Shown here: one piece after another, positions 1 through 7,123 of the stretch | Position numbering within the stretch: the stretch's first letter is position 1 | Layout of the letters: each line of letters begins with the position of its first letter | NCBI GenBank assembly: GCA_043777595.1 | Contig: JAYWHT010000116.1 | Location: 21,213-85,212, forward strand | Source: JAYVJH01 sp043777595 | GTDB taxonomy: Bacteria > Bacteroidota > Bacteroidia > Cytophagales > Spirosomataceae | Length of the DNA stretch: 64,000 nucleotides | Direction: 5' to 3' | Notes under the pieces: generated by a model | Told to the model about the DNA's origin: nothing | The model's input: only the letters and a program-made list of their open reading frames with translations | Database searches by the model: none | Program-made: the position numbers and the translations under genes

Positions 1-863
1 AGTTTGACATTGCTGGCCGCTGGCGGTGCGCTCTAAGTGCCAACAGGTCTATCGTACCATTGGCTACCATACTTTCGCCATAGCCTGCTTCACAAAGCAC
101 CAAACCATCATAATTTACTATCTTTGAGGCTCCATCTGTGCTGGCAAACGGAATCGGAATACCAGCCATACCCGCCGAATTGGCCGAAACGACATACGCC
201 ATGTTTTCGATGGCACGGGCGAGTTTGGCTACATTTTTCTGTGTCAATAAGTTAGAGGCTACCTCAGACGACGAATGGCAGATTACCTCTGCCCCACGCA
301 TGGCCAAACAACGAGCGATTTCGGGATATACTATTTCTTCAGAAGCAATACAGGCCAAGTTTCCGATTTCGGTTTTGGCTACTGGAAAAACCGCTTCGTA
401 ACCATATATTTCTAAATATTTGTCCCAAACATCATGCGGTGTGGGTGCAAACATCGAATTAAGACGGCGATAGCGCAATATCACATCGCCACTCGGGTCA
501 ATAATAAAACTCGTCTGAAAGTATAACTCTGGAAAATTAGCGTCGTTTTCATAAACATTCCCCGATAAATAAATACCCAATTTTTGAGCCATTGCTCCCA
601 TTCGTTCATATTCTGAGCCGCCTATATCCAAACTCGCTTTGGCTTTCCAGGCTTCTATGCTTTCGCCCATCGGAAAACCCGTCAAAAAATATTCGGGCAA
701 TACCACCAGCTTTACATCTCGGCCAACAAAAGCCATTGAGGCCATCATTTGTTTTTCGAGGCGGGTCAGGGTTTCGGCCATAACGACATTGGCCTCATCA
801 CGGTTTTGACAGCTATTAACAGTCTGGCAGGTTACTTGTAAGGCAAGGGCTTTGTAGCGCATA
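1..863 (-). CDS. Nitrilase-superfamily protein, 3' end outside window
   Basis: About 287 residues are visible; the gene starts at an ATG at 861-863 and runs off the left edge. The fold is that of the carbon-nitrogen hydrolase family, closest in layout to aliphatic amidases: the catalytic Glu is present in LPEYF (residue 57) and the strand before the nucleophile elbow ends in SEEIVYPEIA. Where amidases have YRK the sequence reads YRR (Arg133), and counting back from the conserved YPEI the nucleophile Cys position holds Ser174; the nearest Cys is three residues earlier. Family membership is well supported, but hydrolase activity on amides or nitriles is doubtful. Substrate unknown. Confidence 0.8.
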
Positions 864-890
864 ATGAAAATTTGATTTAAGTACTATTTT

Positions 891-1685
891 TTATTCTAAT
901 TCGGTCAATCTAAAAATTCCATCATATGCCATTCTGTATAATTCTTGACCGTTATCCCTCACGTATTTTAAGGGTATTTTTGGGTTGTTTATATCTTTGC
1001 CACCGTCTCTGTACCATTTTGCTTCCCAAGCACTATAATAAGGCTCTAATTGCTCGGGAGTTAGTCTATAAATTTCTTTCAATTCAATACTTTCATAAAC
1101 TGCAAATATCCAATCAACTTGCCTGTACTTTGTAATAATTGTTGGGTTCATATGATGATGAGTTGAAAAACTTTTTGTCAATAAAACATTTACTGATTTC
1201 AATTCATATTCATTTCCATTTTTATCGACCGCATCATTCCCTTCTCTGCCTGGTATGTCAACTAAACCAGTAATCAATAATACCTGCAACAGTTTACCTC
1301 CATTTTCTTGGAATACGTCGTTAATTTCATTGGTTTCTTCTGCCAATTTTTGATATTGGCGTATAAAGGGGAAAAGGAAATTGAGTTTTTGAATAGGTGT
1401 ATGAAATTCGTTTAAGGTTAGCAACGACAGCAAAGGTGTGTTTAATGCAGTACCTATTTTTTGAAGTACACCTAATGTTACATTGTGTTTTGCGTTTTCA
1501 ATATATCCAATATATGTTCTGTCAATATCGGCCTTGAAAGCCAACTCTTCTTGTGTCATACCTAATCGCTTGCGGTAGAATACTATATTTTGTGCTACAA
1601 TATTTAATAAATCTGCTAAAACCTGTGATTCGTTGTCCATGTTTTTTTTTGAAGTACTTTGCAAATTTCTGTAATTGTCGTACAT
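891..1685 (-). CDS. PvuII-type controller-endonuclease fusion (HTH + REase)
   Basis: A single 264-residue polypeptide joins an N-terminal helix-turn-helix domain (about residues 25-90, containing MTQEELAFKADIDRTYIGYI, like restriction controller proteins) to a complete PvuII-like endonuclease (about 105-264). The endonuclease half closely matches my recollection of R.PvuII, including ENGGKLLQVLLITGL, the active site D151...E161-L-K163, the His triplet in STHHHMNP and KDINNPKIPLKYV. It should therefore cut CAGCTG, but specificity is inferred. In the classical PvuII system controller and nuclease are separate overlapping genes; natural fusions have been reported in this family. An internal Met16 is an alternative start. 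A matching methylase ORF lies divergently upstream, and palindromic operator candidates lie just before the start. Confidence 0.9.
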   Translation of the reverse strand: MYDNYRNLQSTSKKNMDNESQVLADLLNIVAQNIVFYRKRLGMTQEELAFKADIDRTYIGYIENAKHNVTLGVLQKIGTALNTPLLSLLTLNEFHTPIQKLNFLFPFIRQYQKLAEETNEINDVFQENGGKLLQVLLITGLVDIPGREGNDAVDKNGNEYELKSVNVLLTKSFSTHHHMNPTIITKYRQVDWIFAVYESIELKEIYRLTPEQLEPYYSAWEAKWYRDGGKDINNPKIPLKYVRDNGQELYRMAYDGIFRLTELE

Positions 1686-1691
1686 TTGACC

Positions 1692-1709
1692 ACCGAATAT
1701 ATTCGGAAT
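1692..1709. promoter_or_regulatory. Palindromic operator candidate of the R-M locus
   Basis: CCGAATATATTCGG at 1693-1706 is a perfect 14-bp palindrome seven bases upstream of the fusion gene's ATG. Controller proteins of this type bind dyad operators between the R and M genes and regulate themselves, so this is the most likely binding site for the HTH half. The half-site ATATTCGG occurs again at 1740-1747. Function is inferred from symmetry, position and family. Confidence 0.6.
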
Positions 1710-1737
1710 TTCAAAAGAATTAAAAAATAAATGTTGA

Positions 1738-1750
1738 GTATATTCGGTAT
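1738..1750. promoter_or_regulatory. Second operator half-site upstream of methylase
   Basis: GTATATTCGGTAT repeats the right half of the palindrome at 1693-1706. It lies shortly downstream of a TTG at 1734-1736 and upstream of the methylase ORF, where a controller bound to it could modulate methylase transcription. Only one half is well conserved. Confidence 0.4.
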
Positions 1751-1779
1751 AAATAAATAGTCTTATGATAGATACATAA

Positions 1780-2712
1780 AAATATGCCTATTCTACTAAA
1801 TTAGGCCGTGCATTTATTGGTGATTCGTTAAATTTAATTCCCAAATTAGAAGACAATAGTGTAAGTTTAGCCTTCACAAGTCCACCTTTTGCCTTGTTGC
1901 GAAAAAAGGAATACGGTAATGAAGAACAAGCGGATTATGTTGAGTGGTTAGCAAAATTTGCTACACTAATAAAGCCAAAATTAACAGACGATGGTAGTTT
2001 AGTCATTGACTTAGGCGGTGCATATCAAAAAGGTTTCCCTGTTAGAAGTCTTTATAATTATAGAGTTTTGATTCACTTTTGTGATATTTTAGGTTTCAAT
2101 TTAGCCGAAGAGTTTTTTTGGAATAATCCAGCGAAACTACCAAGTCCAATAGAATGGGTAAATAAAAGAAAAATAAGAGCAAAAGATTCTGTTAATACAG
2201 TTTGGTGGTTTTCAAAATCTAAATTTCCAAAGGCCGATATAAAAAATGTTCTCGCACCATATAGCGATAGAATGAAAAAACTGATTGAAAATCCAGAGAA
2301 ATTTTACACCCCTAAAAAACGACCATCAGGGCATGACATTAGTTCAAGTTTTGGAAATGATAATGGTGGCTCTATTCCATCAAACTTATTGTCATTTTCA
2401 AACTCTGAGTCAAACTCAAAATATATGTCAAATTGCAAGGCACTTGGAATAAAAACACACCCTGCAAGATTTCCTAAAAAACTACCAGAGTTTTTTGTCA
2501 ATTATTTAACCGATGAAAACGATTTAGTTGTTGATTTTTTTGCTGGAAGTAATACAACTGGTGAAGTATGTCAAGCGTTAAACAGAAGATGGCTATCTTT
2601 TGAAATTGACCCAGAATATGTAGCATCTTCTGCTTTTAGATTCAGTAATGGGCATACTGAAATTCAGTCAATTTACGATGATATTAAAAATGGCAGCTCT
2701 ATCGGTCTGTAA
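1780..2712 (+). CDS. PvuII-like N4-cytosine methyltransferase, start unresolved
   Basis: The open frame 1780-2712 reads as an M.PvuII-like beta-class amino-methyltransferase: FIGDSL near the N-terminus, catalytic motif IV TSPPF (1876-1890), the target-recognition region with IEWVNKRKIRAKDSVNTVWW, and the SAM-binding motif DFFAGSNTTGE near 2530. It has no ATG, GTG or TTG before motif IV. An in-frame ATG at 1765 is followed by TAA at 1777-1779 and then by sequence that still resembles the homologue (YSTKLGRAFIGDS). The first standard alternative start, TTG at 1894, would remove motif IV. Either translation starts at a non-standard codon, or the gene has a nonsense mutation or sequence error. 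It pairs with the divergent fusion endonuclease. Confidence 0.75.
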   Translation, partial: KYAYSTKLGRAFIGDSLNLIPKLEDNSVSLAFTSPPFALLRKKEYGNEEQADYVEWLAKFATLIKPKLTDDGSLVIDLGGAYQKGFPVRSLYNYRVLIHFCDILGFNLAEEFFWNNPAKLPSPIEWVNKRKIRAKDSVNTVWWFSKSKFPKADIKNVLAPYSDRMKKLIENPEKFYTPKKRPSGHDISSSFGNDNGGSIPSNLLSFSNSESNSKYMSNCKALGIKTHPARFPKKLPEFFVNYLTDENDLVVDFFAGSNTTGEVCQALNRRWLSFEIDPEYVASSAFRFSNGHTEIQSIYDDIKNGSSIGL

Positions 2713-2770
2713 ATTGCGCTTGATATGTCAGCTTGTTTTTATTCATTCCTGAGTACATATATTCAAAACC

Positions 2771-4267
2771 TCACTCAACAATCCGCTCACCTACACCCAT
2801 AAAACTCGTTTTTGAATTTGTACCAAATCGTTTTATGAGTTCAAAGGTATTGGGTATTTGTTTGCGGAGGCGGTCGATTACGTCTGCTGATATGTTTTTG
2901 TTTGAAAACGGTACCACCTTCACGTATTCTTGAAGTTCATTAACAACACGGCCATATTTATAGTCGTAAGTAAAGCGTCCATCAGTTTCTGTCTTAACAT
3001 TTGTATTCAAAACATTTGGCACGCTGATATAAAATTCGCTTTGAGTGGCCATATCTGCCGATGAATTAAACGACTTTGAGGCATATAAATAGTCGTACAA
3101 CTCTCGTGCCGTGTTGATGGCTGGGTCAATGAGTGCTACTTTTTCGGCCAACAGGTGTTTGTAGCGTGGTTGGCTATTTTCTTCATAATTACGGAGTTCG
3201 GTCAATACTTTTTCAATTGGTTCGGCCATATATGGGTAGTGCGTGCAGCCCAATATCAGCGTTTTGAGCGGTAATACATTTGTAGTAAGTCGCATTTTTT
3301 CGAGCAGCGTTACCAAATGATAGCGCACGTAGTTTTCGGCAGAGTTGATTTGCAACTGACTGCAATCATCTACTTTTGAGGCATCACAAAGCATTTTTTG
3401 GCCTTCAAAGTCAAAGTTATATATTTTCAATAATTGTCTTTCTATCACCAACCCAGCGCCTGCCACATTGGGGCCACGGTAGTTTTCTCTTGGTTTTTGT
3501 GCCGTTCTGTTAATAAAATTAGGGTCTTCGTCGATGGCCTCGGCCAGCCCTACCCCACCCTGCCCGTACAACTGAATCTGGCCTGTGTAGCCCTGCTCTG
3601 TCTGAAACCGCCGAATAGCTCTGTCGTAACCTTCCGACGCTACCGCACCAGCGGTTGCAAAAATACCAATACTACCATTTTCGTCTTTCTTGAATGTCTG
3701 CAAAGCCCCACGTGAGCCTGCATCTATGACCCCGATTACTTTGATAGGTAGCCCAACGGTTTTCAAGAATGCCTCAATTTTGGACTGACCATAAGCCGTA
3801 GCCGTGTTGCAGGCTATGACCAATACTTTTACTTTCTGTTTATCTGTTTGATAATTAGCCGATTGGCCATTTTGATAATATTTATTACCCAACAAAAACT
3901 GCACGTCTTTCAGCACGTGTTCTTGCAACAAGTCGGTTTTGCCAGCGGCAGCATAGTTGCCGTAGGGCATGTTGGCTTGGTCGGCCAAATAAATAAGTTT
4001 TTCTTTGGCAAAATCGGGCTGGCCGTCGGGTATGTTTGTATTGGTATTATTCTGAAATTTATCAAAATTGACAATCGCATTCAGCACCGTCAAGCCGCCA
4101 GTACCAGAGTCAAAAACGCCCACAGGTAGGCTTTTGTCTTGAACGGGGTATTTTTTGAAATTGAGATAATAAAAACTCTTACGGGTTCGCATGGCTTCGT
4201 CAATACTTTGACCAAAGACTTGACAAACAAATAAGCTCAAAACGAGTGTGATTATAATGGCGCGCAT
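2771..4267 (-). CDS. Exported Asp/Glu racemase-family protein
   Basis: This 498-residue protein begins with a signal peptide (hydrophobic core ITLVLSLFVCQVFG, residues 5-19) and then carries the glutamate/aspartate racemase fold. The signature GVFDSGTGGLTVL, the first catalytic Cys in ACNTATA (C153) and the second in GCTHYPY (C341) are all present, so the catalytic pair is intact. Cytoplasmic MurI enzymes are about 270 residues; this one has long insertions between the lobes and an extra C-terminal region of about 100 residues. Export to the periplasm is unusual for a peptidoglycan-precursor racemase. It lies 2 bp downstream of a lipoprotein gene and is surely co-transcribed with it. Substrate is unknown. 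Confidence 0.75.
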   Translation of the reverse strand: MRAIIITLVLSLFVCQVFGQSIDEAMRTRKSFYYLNFKKYPVQDKSLPVGVFDSGTGGLTVLNAIVNFDKFQNNTNTNIPDGQPDFAKEKLIYLADQANMPYGNYAAAGKTDLLQEHVLKDVQFLLGNKYYQNGQSANYQTDKQKVKVLVIACNTATAYGQSKIEAFLKTVGLPIKVIGVIDAGSRGALQTFKKDENGSIGIFATAGAVASEGYDRAIRRFQTEQGYTGQIQLYGQGGVGLAEAIDEDPNFINRTAQKPRENYRGPNVAGAGLVIERQLLKIYNFDFEGQKMLCDASKVDDCSQLQINSAENYVRYHLVTLLEKMRLTTNVLPLKTLILGCTHYPYMAEPIEKVLTELRNYEENSQPRYKHLLAEKVALIDPAINTARELYDYLYASKSFNSSADMATQSEFYISVPNVLNTNVKTETDGRFTYDYKYGRVVNELQEYVKVVPFSNKNISADVIDRLRKQIPNTFELIKRFGTNSKTSFMGVGERIVE

Positions 4268-4269
4268 TT

Positions 4270-4911
4270 TTATTTTGTTTTTAGATATTGCAACGGTGTT
4301 TCGTAGGCTGTGAGGCGTTTACCATCTTTTTCGACCAACTCCATGACTTCCAAAAAGCCATTTCCTATCGTTTCTTCGAGCGTAAACTTCATACCGCCAG
4401 GCAAGTCGTTGGGTGCTTTAATATAAAAACCTCGCTCAGTTTTGGTATAAATTGCAGGCTTAAACGAAGCCGATTCTTTGAGTTCGGTAAAGTCCAATGA
4501 CCAGTCGGCGTTGTCGTTTCTAAACGTTTTTTTATCAATTCGAGTAGGTATTCCAATAGAATGTAAAACGACTTTACCGTTGTTGTTCAACAAAAACTTA
4601 AAAATATACGGCTTCACCTGCCTTTCTTGATTGGGATTGGTATAATAACTTTCTTCCAACACAAAAACCCCTTTGAAGTCGGCAGGAATATTAGAAACTC
4701 GGCTGGTAATAACTCTCGTAACGTGTTTGGCCAATGGGTGAATCTGCTTACCTGCTTCAATTTCTTTTAGCACTTGCATCTGATTATCGAAATCGCCTGT
4801 GAGGTAGCTCAAATATAAATCTAAGTCGTTCGCTTTTGAGGTTTTGATACTGGTACAAGATAGCACAAAAAGACAGATTATGACTGCCAAAAAATTAGTA
4901 ACTGATTTCAT
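4270..4911 (-). CDS. CpeT/CpcT-like lipoprotein
   Basis: The 213-residue product has a lipoprotein signal ending in VLSC (Cys19), so it should be lipid-anchored in the cell envelope. The mature part begins LDLYLSYLTGDFDNQMQ, which resembles the start of the CpeT/CpcT fold known from cyanobacterial chromophore lyases; Bacteroidota homologues without phycobilins have no defined role. The gene overlaps the end of a DUF1801 remnant by ATGA and is followed after 2 bp by the exported racemase-like gene, which suggests a two-gene envelope operon. The assignment to CpeT rests on one motif and overall length. Confidence 0.6.
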   Translation of the reverse strand: MKSVTNFLAVIICLFVLSCTSIKTSKANDLDLYLSYLTGDFDNQMQVLKEIEAGKQIHPLAKHVTRVITSRVSNIPADFKGVFVLEESYYTNPNQERQVKPYIFKFLLNNNGKVVLHSIGIPTRIDKKTFRNDNADWSLDFTELKESASFKPAIYTKTERGFYIKAPNDLPGGMKFTLEETIGNGFLEVMELVEKDGKRLTAYETPLQYLKTK

Positions 4912-5093
4912 TTTATCGTTTTTTTCTTTTCAATTTTTACTTCGTTGATAGCTATTTTAGCTTTTACCAATTTTTCAACCAAATCATTAGGCAAAGGCGT
5001 ATCGGGCTGAAAGTGAATTGTGCCACCCGCATACTCTAAAATCGACTGAAAAGTACCTTGATTTGTCTTAGCATTGTTTTTCGCTGTAATTAT
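4908..5093 (-). pseudogene. DUF1801 C-terminal remnant
   Basis: A 61-codon open frame without a start codon reads ...FQSILEYAGGTIHFQPDTPLPNDLVEKLVKAKIAINE, the typical C-terminal strand-helix end of DUF1801 (YdhG-like) proteins. Its frame is closed upstream by a stop at 5094-5096, inside the end of the PD-(D/E)XK-like gene, with which it overlaps out of frame by 26 bases. The N-terminal two thirds of the domain are missing, so a rearrangement apparently placed the upstream gene onto it. The end overlaps the ATG of the lipoprotein gene. Confidence 0.6.
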
Positions 5094-5685
5094 CTATAAA
5101 GAACTGAATAATCCAATGCCAAGTGCCAAGAATTTGGGGCAGGTCGGTTTGAGATTTACGGTCAATGTAAAATGTCTTATTTTCAAATTTCATAAATAGC
5201 CACTCTGTTCCTGTTGTAGCGCAACCGTACAAAGTATTGATGTGTTTTCCTTCTTCTTCGTTGAGCCAGTTGGCAGCATACAACTGAGCGGCGCATTGAG
5301 CTATTCCCCATTCCAAATCTTCGTCTTTGGCTTCTACCAAACTTATGATGGGTGTTTCTAAATATGGTTTTTGGGGGTGAAGACCAAAGAAAAAATCACA
5401 GGGGCCAGCCAAATCGTCGGCAGCATTAACAAAAACATCTTCGCCAGAGAGCAGCGTTACGTTGTCTTGAAAAGTAACGGCAATTTCCATCAAAAGCGGC
5501 GAAACCAACCGTTCAGATTTATTTTTTTCGTTGGTGAGTGGCATCTTAACTGCCATTTTCAACGACATATCTAACCATTCGCTCGGCTCAACTTTTGATA
5601 TTGAGACAAATAAATCGACAATTCGAGCATCTAAACCAAATTTTTTGGTTACTTGGCTCAGTTTCCTAAAATTGCTATATCCCAT
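5068..5685 (-). CDS. PD-(D/E)XK-like hypothetical protein, copy 1
   Basis: A 205-residue protein of unknown function. The middle contains GPCDFFF followed, after a short loop, by IISLVEAKDEDLEWGIAQCAAQLYAA; the Asp, the E-A-K triad and the following Gln-rich helix are the pattern of PD-(D/E)XK nuclease folds. It has the same length as its upstream neighbour and shares most conserved blocks (MGYSNF, NEKxKSER, GPCDFFF, EAKDEDL, GTWHWIIQFFIDNYS), so the two are a tandem duplication. The stop codon lies inside the DUF1801 remnant. It could be a nuclease or an inactive fold; no partner gene identifies it. Confidence 0.65.
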   Translation of the reverse strand: MGYSNFRKLSQVTKKFGLDARIVDLFVSISKVEPSEWLDMSLKMAVKMPLTNEKNKSERLVSPLLMEIAVTFQDNVTLLSGEDVFVNAADDLAGPCDFFFGLHPQKPYLETPIISLVEAKDEDLEWGIAQCAAQLYAANWLNEEEGKHINTLYGCATTGTEWLFMKFENKTFYIDRKSQTDLPQILGTWHWIIQFFIDNYSEKQC

Positions 5686-5705
5686 TGTTTTGATTATTTA
5701 AAAAT

Positions 5706-6323
5706 TTATTTTTTACTATAATTATCAATAAAAAACTGGATAATCCAATGCCAAGTACCGAGTATTTGGGCTAAGTCAGTAATGGGGCGACTGTTGATAT
5801 AAAAGACATTGTTTTCAAACTTCAAAAACTGCCACTCTACCCCGTCAGTCGCACAGCCATATAACACAGCTATATCTTTGCCTTCTTGCTGATTGAACAA
5901 ATGAGCGGCATATAATTGGGCTGAACATTGAGCGATACCCCAGTCCAAATCTTCGTCTTTGGCTTCGGCAATAGATATTATCGGTGCTTCTAATAGTATT
6001 GACGATGGCGACAATGCAAAGAAAAAATCGCAAGGGCCAGCCAAATCGTCTTCGGCATTGATATTGACTTCTTCGCCCGAAAAAAAAGCAATTTTGTCTT
6101 TGTGCAGTTCCAACACCTCCAATAATATAGGCGACACAATACGCTCTGACTTTGATTTTTCGTTAGTTGGTGGTGAAGTATAAGCCCTATCAAGCGAAAT
6201 CGTAAGCCATTCGCTTGGTGCTATGGGCGTAATATCTGACAACGCAAAAATATCAACCGATTTGAAATCTGTACCAAATTTATTTTTGACTTGACGTATT
6301 TTTTTAAAATTGCTATATCCCAT
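5706..6323 (-). CDS. PD-(D/E)XK-like hypothetical protein, copy 2
   Basis: The tandem paralogue of the gene just downstream, also 205 residues and separated from it by about 20 bp. It keeps the candidate active-site pattern DLAGPCDFFF ... IISIAEAKDEDLDWGIAQCSAQLYAA and the same C-terminal GTWHWIIQFFIDNYS. The two copies differ at many positions, mainly in the first third and in the loop before the EAK strand, so the duplication is not recent or the copies have diverged in specificity. It is the first gene of the pair; a MITE-like element lies 22 bp upstream of its start. Confidence 0.65.
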   Translation of the reverse strand: MGYSNFKKIRQVKNKFGTDFKSVDIFALSDITPIAPSEWLTISLDRAYTSPPTNEKSKSERIVSPILLEVLELHKDKIAFFSGEEVNINAEDDLAGPCDFFFALSPSSILLEAPIISIAEAKDEDLDWGIAQCSAQLYAAHLFNQQEGKDIAVLYGCATDGVEWQFLKFENNVFYINSRPITDLAQILGTWHWIIQFFIDNYSKK

Positions 6324-6345
6324 TATTTTTCAGTTATCAAGTTTT

Positions 6346-6427
6346 GGTAGTCCTATAAATGTAATGCTCAGAATGCCGTTACATGGTGTTTTCATCTGCA
6401 ACACAACCTTACAAAGGTAGGACTACC
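6346..6427 (+). mobile_element. 82-bp MITE-like element with TIRs and 8-bp TSD
   Basis: The element begins GGTAGTCCTA and ends TAGGACTACC, a perfect 10-bp terminal inverted repeat. It is flanked by the direct repeat CAAGTTTT (6338-6345 and 6428-6435), the mark of a transposition event. It is too short to encode anything. Its interior (6346-6407) is about 89% identical, on the opposite strand, to 46311-46372, so it belongs to a dispersed family. An 8-bp duplication fits several transposase families (for example IS66, ISAs1, IS1595); no such transposase is in the window. Confidence 0.8.
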
Positions 6428-6594
6428 CAAGTTTTAGTTAAGTATGCTTATACTTGGCTATAATTATCTGAGAACTACATTTTTTCAATAATTGGCTTTA
6501 TTAGGGTCTTTGAGTCATCAAAACCCTCGCTATGCTTTTATTCAACTCGACAAATTTACAAATATTTTCAATACATTTATCACAAAAAAAGACT

Positions 6595-7104
6595 ATGACA
6601 AAGCAAATTGCGTTCCTGAGAGGTATCAATGTTGGGAATATTCGCATCAAGATACCGGCCCTAAAAATAGCTTTTGAGCAAGTAGGCTGCCAAGATGTTA
6701 AAACGTATTTACAAACAGGGAATGTTGTTTTTGAGTCTGACAAAACCACTGAGCAAATTAAACCTATTTTGGAGGCACATCTTAGCACAACATTTAACTA
6801 CGAGGCTTATGTGTTGTTATACGACTTTGAATTATTGGCAGACATTATAGCTAATTATCCTTTTGAGCGAGCCGACAGCCACCACGCCTACGTTATTTTT
6901 GTTGATAATAAAGCAATTTTAGAAGACCTCACAACGGTTGCCCTCGAACTGAACGAAAGCATAAAAAAAGGTGAGAGTGTACTCTATTGGAAAGTAGCCC
7001 GTGGTCAAAGCACCGATTCGCCTTTTGCCAAAATACTGTCCAAAGCCAAATACAAAGCCAATACAACGGTTCGGAACTTGAATACACTTGAAAAAATGGG
7101 GTGA
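6595..7104 (+). CDS. DUF1697 family protein
   Basis: A 169-residue protein starting MTKQIAFLRGINVG, the hallmark opening of DUF1697 proteins, followed by the typical LQTGNVVFES and a C-terminal RNLNTLEKM. Function in the family is unknown. The frame is open farther upstream, but the ATG at 6595 matches the family's usual start. It is monocistronic, facing the convergent miaA. A MITE-like element lies in the 270-bp upstream gap. Confidence 0.85.
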   Translation: MTKQIAFLRGINVGNIRIKIPALKIAFEQVGCQDVKTYLQTGNVVFESDKTTEQIKPILEAHLSTTFNYEAYVLLYDFELLADIIANYPFERADSHHAYVIFVDNKAILEDLTTVALELNESIKKGESVLYWKVARGQSTDSPFAKILSKAKYKANTTVRNLNTLEKMG

Positions 7105-7123
7105 GATAACGTAGCGATTGACA

